A DNA stretch of 64,000 nucleotides. Origin: Lineus longissimus (Eukaryota > Nemertea > Pilidiophora > Heteronemertea > Lineidae). Positions 49,501 through 60,345 of this stretch are shown piece by piece. Below the pieces are notes generated by a model, which saw only the letters and a list, made by a program, of their open reading frames with translations, was not told the DNA's origin and ran no database searches. How positions within the stretch are numbered: position 1 is the stretch's first letter; each line of letters opens with the position of its first letter. Made by a program: the position numbers and the translations under genes. Location: NCBI RefSeq assembly GCF_910592395.1, contig NC_088318.1, forward strand, positions 18,972,349 to 19,036,348, written 5' to 3'.

Positions 49501-52500
49501 TTCAGCCAACCAGCCTTCTTTCTTGGCAATGATGCTTCCAAGGCGGAGAGCAAAGCATTTCTTGCCCAGCAGAGAGTTTCCACCGTAACCGCTGCCAAAC
49601 GAACAGATCTCATCATTTGCAGGGATGTGAGCTATCATCACCTTCTCCGGGTTGCATGGCCAACCGTTCACAGCTGGTTCTGAAAGGGATGTGAAACTGA
49701 TGAGCCAAAAGGTCAGTCTCCATCTCCAAGTTCTATCAGGGACATCAAATATTCTGACCAGGCCTCTTGCCAGTGCATATCGATATCATGTACAGAGGCT
49801 AGAGCAGTTTTGGATTGTCAGATAATCTTGTTCTGGTTTCAGAGAAGATTCAGAGAAAGGGGGATGCTACTGTGCTTCACATTCAAGATCCATTCAAAAA
49901 CTTGACTTGAGATAGTTTTGGTTACTTACTTGCCATAGGCAGGGGTTGTCCAATCGAATGGACACACTTGACAAATTTGCCATCGCCAAGGGCATCAAGG
50001 ACTGGTTTACCAACACGTGTCATGATGTACATGTTGGAGACGACGTACGGAGAATCTGTAAGCTCGATTCCAATCTTTGAGAGGGGTGATCCAACAGGAC
50101 CCATGCTAAAGGGAATAGCATACATGGTCCGACCTGAAAATAGGAGAACAACGCATAAGTCGCAGCCACATCATCACATTCACCAAGACTGATGGAATGA
50201 CAAAATCTGCTGTTCTTCTTTATATTATTCACACAGCTTCTCATGCTTTCTCTCTGCGGGGTGCAAACTGTTTGTGGGCTTATGAGTTCCATCTTACCTT
50301 TCATACACCCTGGAAACCTGTCATTGAGGGCATTCTGCAGGTCGTCAGGTCCAAGCCAGTACCCAACCGTGCCTTTCACACCTTCCTTGGGGATCGGGAT
50401 CGTATCCCTCTTGTTTGGAGTGGAGATGAGGGTCTTGCTCTCAACTCGTGCAACATCTGCGGGATCGGTCAGGCACAGGTAACTATGGGTAGAACAGTAA
50501 ATGATCTATCATCACAGCAAGCCAGTTGGCAGACTTCAAGCAAATATCAACAGCAAATAAATCTACACAAAACTATAAGAGTTATTCTTGACAGAAACCA
50601 TTTGCCAGTCTTTCAATCAAATGAATACAACATTAAGCTGCTCCTCTTTGCTTAACACAGTACCACTCTTAGCAGCAAAGTTCTTGTAATGGTCACATCA
50701 TCAACTCACCTCTTTGGGTATTTTGGAATTGGCCTTAACACACCATCATTGACTAACATATTGATAATAGCGCTCCTCTCCGCCTCAGATCCATCGCATA
50801 CATGAACGTTGGCAGGTTGGCAAATCTTTGTATACTTGTCGATGTGTTCTCGAACGCCGGGCGCAAGTTTGGTGAGATCAGTGCCGCCAATGGTAAACGC
50901 ACGAGCATGCTGTGTGATTGGTGTCTGCTGACAATATTTGAAACCCTGCTTGATGCAGCTGCTCGAGTACCTAGAACAGAGATTCCCAACATGAAATTAC
51001 AACATAAGAGGCACAATAGTTAAATCTTCGCAATGACAGAGACACGCAAGTCACAACTTACACTTAAAAACCCCATCATGTGTCGATATCCTTTTGACCA
51101 CTGGCTACAAATGGAATTGGCCAGCTAAGAGTTGCCCTAGAAGTGGACTTTTCACGGTTTACTGTCGTTTCGCTACATTGCCAGTTCGCTACCAGTCGTT
51201 TCGCTACATGTGGCGGTCGTTTCGTTACATGGTATGTCGTTTCGCTACATGGGTGGAGTCGTTTCGCTACATGATGGGTACGGTCGTTTCGTTACATGGA
51301 GGGCGTTTCGCTACATGGGTGGAGTCGTTTCGCGACATGGATGTAGGTCATATTGCTACATCGTAGGTCGTTTCGCTATATGGGTGGAGTCACTATTTTT
51401 ACTCTATTTTACCCTACTATAATTCCCGGTGGTGACTACAAATTTATTATAGCACAGTTTGCCGGTAAAAAAACTTATACGGTTTGATGGCGCGCAAGGG
51501 GTTCTTGTCGTCCTGGCCTGGGTTAGGCCACATAAAAAAAAGAGTTGGTGATCGTCCCCGCCCGCCCCTACGAAAAACGCCCGGCCCCATTTTTTGTTAA
51601 AATCCTAAAAAAGTTGGTATATTGTTCTATAGGGTCAGAATTGCACGATTTATTTCTTTATTTTTATTACTTGCTTAGAAATATCTGTAGGTCATGCACA
51701 TTTGTCTCTTTTACTTTTTTGAGGGCCCTGAAAAGGGCCGTATATCAATGCTGCACCAAAGGCCTAGCGCCTCCTAAGGATACCGCCCCGGATTTCTCGT
51801 GCCAGTCTGTGTTGTCCGTCGTCGTTGAGATGCACACCATCACTCTTCATCTGCGACTGCCGGTGGATAGACTTAAGTTCGATTAAGTCGATTCTCTTAT
51901 CTTTTCTCAATAACGCGTTGATCTTGGCGACACATTTGTTGTACTTCTCTGGGACTCTGTAGCGACTCTTGCTTGTGTTGAATCTTTCCATAAGCGAAGT
52001 TATGCTTGCTCGTGGCCCCTGCTTCTGGCACTTGCCGACCAGGTTCTTCAGTCGCTTGAAGACTTGTATCGGCTGGGGGCACATAGATAAATCGTTCCCG
52101 CCGATCGCAAACAGCACGTGATCATAGCCCCTGAAGTCAATGTCTTCTTGCAATACGTCATATGCTGTTCGACCACCAATGCCGTCAAAGTGCACGACAG
52201 TCGCGCGATTGTCGAAACCTAGGTTGGGGAAGTATCTGGCTTGGTACTGCTGAAGGTGCTTGACGTGGCTGGAACCCACAATCAAGACGTGGTATCTGTA
52301 CATCTTCGAGTTGGTTGTGAACTATTATGGTTCTTTTGAAAAAAAATGAGTAAAATGAGTGAGTAAAATAGAGTAAAAATAGTGACTCCACCCATATAGC
52401 GAAACGACCTACGATGTAGCGATATGACCTACATCCATGTCGCGAAACGACTCCACCCATGTAGCGAAACGCCCTCCATGTAACGAAACGACCGTACCCA

Positions 52501-53406
52501 TCATGTAGCGAAACGACTCCACCCATGTAGCGAAACGACATACCATGTAACGAAACGACCGCCACATGTAGCGAAACGACTGGTAGCGAACTGGCAATGC
52601 AGCGAAACAGCCTGATACCCTTTTCACTTACTGCTGCTTACATCAATTGCCAATAAACTGCAAATTAATTGTAATTCTCAACCCTATGTCACTCAGCACC
52701 AGGACCAGGTAGCAACAGCCTAACACAGTAGTAGAACATGAGAGGTGTCCACAAAGAGAGGTTTCAATGTATACTCCTGGAGCCAATTGAATTACAAAAT
52801 ATATTATTCATCTTGTAGTACACTATATTAATAATGTCACCAGATGTCGAATAATTACATATAGGCCTAGGCCTACACGTAGACATCAAGTAATCTAAAC
52901 ATCAAGTAATCTAAACATCAAGTAATCTAAACATCAAGTAATCTAGGCCTAGGTCTATACTTGCTTTTTATTTAGAGTGGAAAATTCCACCCCAAAAATC
53001 ATAAAACATGTAAAATGTGCAAGAAAGAATTAATTGTGTAGTTGCATACTATATTAGGCCTACGCAAACTCATGAAATGTCTGTGTCCTTCATGCAACCT
53101 TGCTCGGTTTAGTGAATAGGCCTACCACAGTGATATGATATCTATGACATGTATGACGTATTAAATGTTCAGCTGTAACCTGTGCATGTGTCAATCATTT
53201 TCGGGGATCATGCAGTACATGTATGCACGGACAGGAGGCTATGGATGTCAAGGGCAGCACTGAGGACAACCATCCTCGCGTTTCATTTTGCATCGGGAAT
53301 AGGAATTTTGCGAAAAAGGGAATGTGACCACTCGTAAAAGTATGATAAGTAAAACCGGTAGACATTCTTAGCCTTACCGAATCAACCTTGAGTACATTAA
53401 CGCCAT
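46569..53406 (-). CDS. PCK2-like: Phosphoenolpyruvate carboxykinase (GTP), mitochondrial type
   Basis: PEPCK converts oxaloacetate and GTP to phosphoenolpyruvate, CO2 and GDP, feeding gluconeogenesis. Nine exons: 53406-53378, 50970-50710, 50482-50298, 50133-49930, 49679-49492, 49105-48892, 48553-48346, 48261-48062 and 47026-46569, giving 648 residues in frame (human PCK2 640). [13 protein letters not shown] carries the phosphate-binding loop and reactive Cys. [10 protein letters not shown] is the kinase-2 motif. [56 protein letters not shown] and FHVNWFRRD match the family. The 29-nt first exon ([10 protein letters not shown]) and the start of exon 2 make an Arg/Ser/Lys-rich leader lacking acidic residues, suggesting mitochondrial import; [11 protein letters not shown] and EQVNQDLPK also favour the PCK2 form. 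The small first exon is inferred from frame, phase and the leader, so it is the least certain part. Intron 1 hosts an SGNH foldback element. Confidence 0.96.
47700..47723. repeat. (GAT)n microsatellite
   Basis: Eight triplets in a PEPCK intron. Confidence 0.9.
47940..47992. repeat. 13-bp tandem repeat (4 copies)
   Basis: AAATCATCATGTG repeated in a PEPCK intron. Confidence 0.9.
51165..52609. mobile_element. Foldback element with long near-identical TIRs
   Basis: About 245 bp at 51165-51411 is repeated in inverted orientation at 52609-52367 with only a few differences, for example one T/C in the ATATYGCTACAT block and small changes at the outer edge. The arms are themselves made of repeats of TCGTTTCGCTACATGG, about eight per arm. 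The 0.95-kb centre holds one intact ORF on the minus strand with an SGNH-hydrolase fold signature. No transposase or reverse transcriptase is present. A clear target duplication was not found, though both flanks carry CTTTTCAC. The near-identity of the arms implies recent insertion or gene conversion. It sits in PEPCK intron 1. Confidence 0.75.
51764..52303 (-). CDS. SGNH/GDSL-hydrolase-like protein within the foldback element
   Basis: This single-exon ORF has 179 codons. Block I reads [11 protein letters not shown] (residues 7-17), with Ser12 where the SGNH nucleophile lies and Ser for the usual Asp of GDS. GIGGRT (41-46) fits block II, AIGGND (66-71) is block III with the oxyanion Asn70, and [10 protein letters not shown] (154-163) is block V with Asp155 and His158. 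The catalytic set thus looks complete. Known relatives in mobile DNA include the esterase domains of CR1-type LINEs and the hydrolase ORF of Ngaro elements; both occur with other enzymes that are absent here. No signal peptide is seen and the C-terminus is basic (GGILRRR). Whether it is expressed is unknown. Confidence 0.65.
   Translation of the reverse strand: MYRYHVLIVGSSHVKHLQQYQARYFPNLGFDNRATVVHFDGIGGRTAYDVLQEDIDFRGYDHVLFAIGGNDLSMCPQPIQVFKRLKNLVGKCQKQGPRASITSLMERFNTSKSRYRVPEKYNKCVAKINALLRKDKRIDLIELKSIHRQSQMKSDGVHLNDDGQHRLAREIRGGILRRR
52891..52945. repeat. 16-bp tandem repeat (about 4 copies)
   Basis: ACATCAAGTAATCTAA repeated in PEPCK intron 1. Confidence 0.9.
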
Positions 53407-54112
53407 GATTTGCTGTGAATTTCTTATCTTTTGCCGTCAAACCACGGACGGCACCGGCGAAATTTCCGAAAAATGAATGTGAAGCGGCTTCTAGCGTAAT
53501 GATATGATAACCTATTTATGGTAATATGGCGCAATTAAAATGTATTTCTTACTCCGAGTATTGCAATATAGATTATTGTTTAATCAAGTATCAAAGTTTG
53601 TTTGGATACAGCATGCTTCTTGTAAATCATTATCTACTTTACGGACTATTTTAATATGTGAAAGGATATACCTTATCTTGAGTGAGACGAGAAAAGGAGG
53701 CGGGGCACATTCGAGCCATTTGATTGGCTGCTTTATTGATGAAAACATTAGCACGTGGCAAACCAGCTGATCGAGGCGCTCAAGTTTCGTCCCTTTTGGG
53801 GACCAGGCGCTCGCGCTTCGTCCCTTTTGGGGACGAAGTATTGGTCAAGGAAATCTGTTGTCTAGTTCGGCCGTCCAAATATATTCTGAACAGTTATCGG
53901 AGGAGAGGGGGTCAGGTTGGGCTAATCTGATTAAATCAACACACTCCCGTCTTCTTCGGTCCATATAACACACATCTGTGACTGTGTCTCCTGGGTGAGC
54001 CTGCTTGTGACATCCCTTTTCCCAAGTCCTCTACTACTAGGCTCAAAAACAAGTCGGAGGTATAGATTGAGTAGCACACTTCTATTCAACAAGAAAATAG
54101 AAGGACAATACT
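53407..54112. other. PEPCK upstream region
   Basis: Likely promoter of the minus-strand PEPCK gene. A duplicated GCTTCGTCCCTTTTGGGGAC-type block lies at about 53778-53838. No TATA box or coding exon was recognised. Confidence 0.4.
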
Positions 54113-54728
54113 GAATCAGGCAACCCTGTCTCAACATCGTCTTGCCAACAAGGTGAGAGGAGAGACAGTCCCCTCCAGACTGAATCAGGCAACCCTGTCT
54201 CAACATCGTCTTGCCAACAAGGCGAGAGGAGAGACAGCCCCCTCCAGACTAAATCAGGCAACCCTGTCTCAACATCGTCTTGCCAACAAGGCGAGAGGAG
54301 AGACAGCCCCCTCCAGACTGAATCAGGCAACCCTGTCTCAACATCGTCTTGCCAACAAGGTGAGAGGAGAGACGGCCCCCTCCAGACTAAATCAGGCAAC
54401 CCTGTCTCAACATCGTCTTGCCAACAAGGCGAGAGGAGAGACGGCCCCCTCCAGACTGAATCAGGCAACCCTGTCTCAACATCGTCTTGCCAACAAGGCG
54501 AGAAGAGAGACGGCCCCCTCCAGACTGAATCAGGCAACCCTGTCTCAACATCGTCTTGCCAACAAGGCGAGAGGAGAAACGGCCCCCTCCAGACTGAATC
54601 AGGCAACCCTGTCTCAACATCGTCTTGCCAACAAGGTGAGAGGAGAGACGGCCCCCTCCAGACTGAATCAGGCAACCCTGTCTCAACGTCGTCTTGCCAA
54701 CAAGGTGAGACGAGAGACGGCCACAACT
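54113..54728. repeat. 69-bp tandem array (about 9 copies)
   Basis: The unit begins GAATCAGGCAACCCTGTCTC. Because 69 is divisible by three, frames stay open on both strands for more than 200 codons as 23-residue repeats. There are no start, splice or domain signals to support a protein, and it lies just past the MPPE1 poly(A) site. Confidence 0.95.
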
Positions 54729-54813
54729 GGACTGACGCGATGTGCTGCCAAGGAGTCTAACATCTTTCAGCAAACAGATTTAAAGGAAACAAACTATTTC
54801 AACGATTGCTTCA

Positions 54814-54819
54814 TTTATT
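54814..54819 (-). terminator. Poly(A) signal of MPPE1
   Basis: AATAAA on the minus strand about 775 nt after the MPPE1 stop. The AT-rich 3'UTR from 55591 has no coding content. Confidence 0.45.
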
Positions 54820-55591
54820 ATGTACGTACCAGCCTAATATTCATTACAAATACATAAATACAACAATACAATAATAGTAAACTGAATTTTGTGCCGATTT
54901 AATACATTTCATCATTGAATGATCAATAAAGATCTTTGAAAAAAAGAAAGAAATTATTAAATGTTTTCATTAAAGGAGTAAACGTTTTGGAATGATATCA
55001 AGAAAGTAAGCCATATTTTTCAGATAATTGCTATCCATTCCTTTTGAATACTTTCTATCTGTCTACTATATCAGGTATTAAAATTGCGATTCCTTTAAAA
55101 AAAGTCAACGAACTGACAATTAGTGATAACTACATGTATACATCATCATGTAGACAAACTATTGTGAAAGTCAAACATAAAGAGAATTATAATAAGAAGT
55201 GTTAACTCTCTTCAACTGACTATGGCCAAAATATCAACTGAGTTTGGCTAATCTCCACTTGGGGTAAGTCTTTGCTAAAATCACAAGATTTTCAAATCAT
55301 TTCAAAACCAATACAATAGATGACTCCCAGGGTGATTTGACGTGGGACCCATGTATTGATGCGAGTTCTCCCATCTGACGTCATGGACTTGGCCCCAGGT
55401 ACCCACATATGTGCCTGACGCTACAGCTTGCCACGGTGTCCTGGGAATCAATCTGTGTACAAACCTTTCTTTCTTCTGAATATACCCCAGGTTCTCTAGA
55501 GACTGATCTCCACCAGTTCAAGGTCATGTATAAGTTCTAATACTATGAAATACGTGTCAAATGCCCAAAGATCTATCAATACTCGTGATCA

Positions 55592-58500
55592 TCAGCTCTC
55601 CTTGCGGTAGCGTGATAGTTTACATCTCAAGATGACAGGTGAAATGAACCAACAGAATATCAGGATCAAGCCTGAGGCATAGATGTAAATAGCGGTATTC
55701 TCATCCGGGAGAAAACACTTGTTTATTGCATAATTGGTCGGAGTAGAAACCATCTGAAAGAAAAAGGGCATGATTTAGTAAGGATAGGAACGTTTTTCAA
55801 CAAGAAATACAAATCATTTGGTGACAGAATTGAAGTTACATGACCATTTAGTTGCACAGGTAGACAAGGTTACCACTCGTAACGATCACTTGCTTGCTTC
55901 GGCACATTAAAAACTGCATGGTCTGCGAAAAAACTTTGATGAATGGAATGGTAAAGAGTCTTACGAGTAAAAATGATGGATTTTTCCTATTTCTCCAGCT
56001 AAATGATGGCACAGTCCACTCTGGAATTGAGGACTTCTTAAACTTATGGAGAGTGAAGCAGCCATGGTGAGTGTGGGCCGTTATGACAAGGCGAGGCTCA
56101 AACCACTGGAAGAGCTGGAAATAATATGAAAGAAGTAAAGAAGATGATAATTATCTTCTTTCTGGTCATTTCAAGTTTTACACTTTAAACAGGAGTTGGG
56201 TTGAGTCTACAATGTATTATGGTGATCATCAGTGAGAGCAGTGGGCTCACCTCCTGTGTGGCTTCTCTAGACAAGGCATCTATTTGGGGTTTGAACTTGA
56301 TTGTCTTCTCATCCTCAGGCGCAGCATCCAGGCCGCTACACTCCTCATCAGAATCACGGAACAGCGGGAAGTGCTGAATGAAAGATGGGGCACAGATGAG
56401 CCTGGATTATTACTTGTGTCAAAACTAACAGTTTCCTCAGGCACTCATTTGATCAAACTACTATGTACATGAACTGTCAGAATGGCATTTCTGTATGACT
56501 GGCACCTACAATCTTATTCTCCCAGGTTCACCCTGGAGAAGCCATTGTATAGTTCCTGGCAGCGTCCTACAATAGATCTTGGTAGATTATTCAACAAAGA
56601 GACCTGCCTTAAGACACACGACAACTGTTGGGTTCCATCCAGGGACCTCTTGACAGCAAGCCATGAGTCCAAGACACTAGATTACAGGGGCTCCTCTCTA
56701 ACTTCTGACAAGAAGAATTAGCCACTTATCATTACCTGCATTAAGATTGGTCTCGAGTATGGGATTGCCTCTACGCCATCACATTTTAAACTGGGGTCTT
56801 TGGGATTCTGAAAAATATTTTTGGTGTAATTACGTATCAATTGCATAGTGTATGCACAAACAATGGCTATGACATTCACTGGGACCAAACAGACGTGGTG
56901 AAGCTCAACTGACACCTTGATTGCTTTAAAGTTTGACTTATTTACAACAAATAATAGGTATTTTTCCTCACTTTTGAACACTGCAATTGTCTTGCTATTT
57001 TCTTTAGTTTGATTCTGGCAGTCATGCACAGTTTACACCCATCGCCCTCTAGTGCCATACTGTTGACCAAGATGAACAGACTGCCGTCGAGGTTGACCAT
57101 GCGAACCATGTCAGCCTTGAATGAGTCTTCAAATCTCTTTAACTTGTGATCAGACATCCTGAAACGACATTGAAAGGGACAATCTGCAAGAAATATATCA
57201 CACTCAGAAGAGACAATCATGTTCATGAATGTCAATCAGCCCTACAGTTTGATCAAAACAGTCAAGTTTGCCCATTTGTGGTTTGCTTCTCCAAATCTGA
57301 CTTTGCACAATAATATGCCATTTTCCATGGAAGGGAAAAACCCCCATCCCTTTTAAACTGCTGTCAATAGCACTTTTTATACATACATGTAATGGAATCC
57401 GACATCGTGGTTGCCTACCAACACTTGCATCTCTGTATCGGTGGAATGAGGAAACATCTTTCTAAATCTTTGAACATGCTCATTGAATTCTTTATCATTG
57501 GCCCACTTGCCTTCATCAAAAATATCACCTGAAAAGATCCAATGGGAATAAGGATATGACTTCCAATAACCAGCACTACTGCAAGTGCAGGATCAGTATT
57601 GGTCAAGGTTATGATTTCTTCAAACTTCCTTTTTTCCCATTCCAAGAAAAGATTTCTTATTTTAAAGCGGAATTCAATGAAATGAATTCAGTACAACTGA
57701 AATGGTAGTCTGCAGTACTCACCCAAGATAAACACAGCATCAGGACTAAACAGCAAAGAAGCGGACTTGAAAGATCTCTCCATCTGCCATTCTCTGTCCA
57801 AAAAAACAAAGTTAAGTATCAAAACAAATGGCTGACACTTCGAAACCTGAGAGTGAACTGCAAGGCTTTCAGTTATTGGTTTCATAGAAACATATTATTG
57901 GTCATTCTTCATAAACACCAACATTTTAGTGTTTTCTTGATGCCGATGGTGAAACATTCACTAACAGGTCAATATTTTTTGTCTCGAGAGTTGGCCACGA
58001 ACACTGAAGGAGCACCACGTAATACATAACATATTCACAGTAGAAAAAGAGCAGCCCCAAAGCAAAGAAGAACTTGCCAACTCTTTTGATATTTAACATG
58101 AACTGCATTCTTATTCTTTGCATCTTAAACAATCTGACTGAGGAATTGTTCAATGTTCAATGATGTTGTTGGTCATTCGTTATTTTCAACTTAGTTGCAA
58201 CTTAGTGAAGACGTTTATATTCCATCCATTGACACTAGTCACTAGCACTAGCAGTAGCACCAGCTCTAGTGTCATTTGACACCAAGAATAGCCAACATTC
58301 CTGAAACAGGATTTCAGTTATTGGTCATTCTTCATAAACACCAACATTTTAGTGTAATTTCCTGATGAGGAGAATATGCTGATAGACCCTCGCTTGTATC
58401 TGTGACTAACCATCTCTGCTCAACCCTGGTTATTCACAACATTTGAGACAATGAGAGCCAGGTTTGTTTTAGTCTTCGATAACAGATTATGATGATAGCA

Positions 58501-58824
58501 AAGCATGGCTCTCTTCCACACTCACCTTCTGATTTTATCAAACCAGTGTCCTTGAGACCACCCAAGTAAATGTGTATCAGCCAGGATCATTGACTTCACT
58601 TGTTTTCTTGATGCCGATGGTGAAACATTCACTAACAGGTCAATATTTTTTGTCTCGAGAGTTGGCCACGAACACTGAAGGAGCACCACGTAATACATAA
58701 CATATTCACAGTAGAAAAAGAGCAGCCCCAAAGCAAAGAAGAACTTGCCAACTCTTCGGATATTTAACATGAACTGCATTCTTATTCTTTGCATCTTAAA
58801 CAATCTGACTGAGGAATTGTTCAA
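55592..58824 (-). CDS. MPPE1: Metallophosphoesterase 1 (GPI-anchor remodelling)
   Basis: MPPE1/PGAP5 removes a side-chain ethanolamine phosphate from GPI anchors in the early secretory pathway, which aids export of GPI proteins. Eight exons: 58824-58526, 57793-57723, 57528-57387, 57158-56972, 56807-56736, 56373-56251, 56114-55965 and 55753-55592, giving 401 residues (human 396). An N-terminal membrane segment (FFFALGLLFFYCEYVMYYVV) and a C-terminal one (AIYIYASGLILIFCWFI) flank the catalytic domain. Metal motifs appear in order: ADTHLLG, FILGDIFDEGKW, VGNHDVGFHY, PILMQHFPLFRDSD and ITAHTHHGC. The last has Ala where human MPPE1 has Gly (GHTH). VPSFSWRNRKNPSF matches the family's C-terminal block. 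A partial second copy of exon 1 sits in intron 1. Confidence 0.96.
57931..58308 (-). pseudogene. Partial duplicate of MPPE1 exon 1
   Basis: This segment repeats 58602-58968 almost base for base at an offset of about 671 bp, including the upstream flank. It keeps the ATG, the membrane segment and the sequence to SASRK (one Lys/Arg change), then stops at the duplication edge. It lacks the ADTHLLG metal-binding part and the normal donor. It could be an inert duplicate or an alternative first exon giving a truncated start. Confidence 0.85.
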
Positions 58825-58968
58825 TGTTCAATGATGTTGTTGGTCATTCGTTATTTTCAACTTAGTGAAAAAGGTTTATATTCCATCCATTGACACTAGT
58901 CACTAGCACTAGCAGTAGCACCAGCTCTAGTGTCATTTGACACCAAGAACAGCCAACATTCCTGAAAC

Positions 58969-59640
58969 AAGACAAGACTTCATGCTTTACTATTAAATTA
59001 TTTTCTCAGCTGATGCTTTTCTTGAAATCAGGCTGGGGTGCACTTTTTTATGCTGCTGGCGCGTGATAGAAATCCCCTATTCATACGAGTTACAACGCCT
59101 TACATCGGCAAAATGTCAACCATCATGATTGATGTAGGCCTTGATGGTCGTTATGTTTACTTTACTGTGTGCACTATGCAGTGGCCATGCACTGGTATAG
59201 TGTCGCAGTAGTGGTGGTGTAACTGTTACTGTAAGCCGAGATTTTCCTGGGCGAGATTTTAGGGCAGGCCACCTCGACCGCAAATCAAACAACTCATATG
59301 TAGTTTGCAAGGTTATTCGAGATTACAAAATATGCAACATACTTACTTCTGTCACTTCAACCCTTCTTAGATTATTTTGTTCCTAATTAAGTGTCATTTG
59401 GTAGATTATTCGTCCCATATTTTCACTTCTCGCAAAACTTGCCCACCATGTTGGATTGTGTCGTGGAAGATAAACTAGAGACTCCACTTTGGCCGTAATA
59501 GACGCATAACGACAAAACGAGCTGCATGAACATTTCAAAAGGTGATCATTATGATAGCCAGAGGTCTCATTAGGGAGTTTTTTTTATTCATGCGCGGCCC
59601 TCCCTCACAGTAGTTCCTAAAATCATTGATTTCTCGGTCC
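58969..59640. other. MPPE1 upstream region
   Basis: Likely promoter of MPPE1. No coding exon recognised. Confidence 0.4.
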
Positions 59641-59649
59641 TCACAGTAT

Positions 59650-60345
59650 GTTAGTGTTGATTCAGCAGTTTTCTCAGGTACGGGTACGGCAGTGGCGTAC
59701 GTGCGTCTTTTTCATTGAAACGACCTCGCACGGCCGGCACCGACATATTGTCGTTGATGATGGAGAGAGCGGTAGCCGGTACATATTGAGCACGGTTCAC
59801 TAGCAGTTCAATGTGCTCATGACGTGACGAGAGCAAATCTCACGGGTGGGGCGGAAATTCGCCATATTGCTGACATCATCGGCGCCAACAACTGTTTCTT
59901 TTGACCCTGCCGGAGTCTTTCAAAACAGTAAATGATTGTGTCTGACCCTGCTGACCTCGATTTTGAAAAACTATTGAAAAAAGGTCATTCAAATGTTCAA
60001 TCAACTGCAAACATAATCTTTTATATCACTGAGGTATATGGATGCGATATGTTGAGAAAAATATGTACAACTATCGAAATATACGATTACTTGGAACTAT
60101 TTCGGCCAATCACTCTGCCACCTGCGCGACCTTGTCACAATTGCGGCGCGCTCTTTTGCATAATGCATATAAGAGGCGAATTAAATCTCAAATGCAGCAT
60201 GAAAGCCTTGACGGTTCAGCGCGGGGAGTGTTTGACTGTGGATCCACTGGTCACGGGTTCGACTCCCGGTGAATCTGCCACAATTCTCTTTTTTTCTTCC
60301 TTATCTTGTTATCTAATCATCCATGTACATATGTCAATTTTTTTG
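59650..60345 (+). repeat. Interspersed repeat with tRNA-like end, copy 2
   Basis: This is the fullest copy of the family also seen, inverted, at 2572-2730 and 3000-3560. The segment 60204-60279 resembles a tRNA 3' half: GGTCACGGGTTCGACTCCCG, then GAATCTGCC, with a weak A-box region upstream. It ends in a T-rich tract (TCTCTTTTTTTCTTCC). Confidence 0.72.

Noticed and set aside
54082-54857. Frames of more than 200 codons on both strands with 23-residue repeats
   Set aside because: The 69-bp period keeps any open frame open on either strand; the region is past the MPPE1 3' end and has no gene signals.
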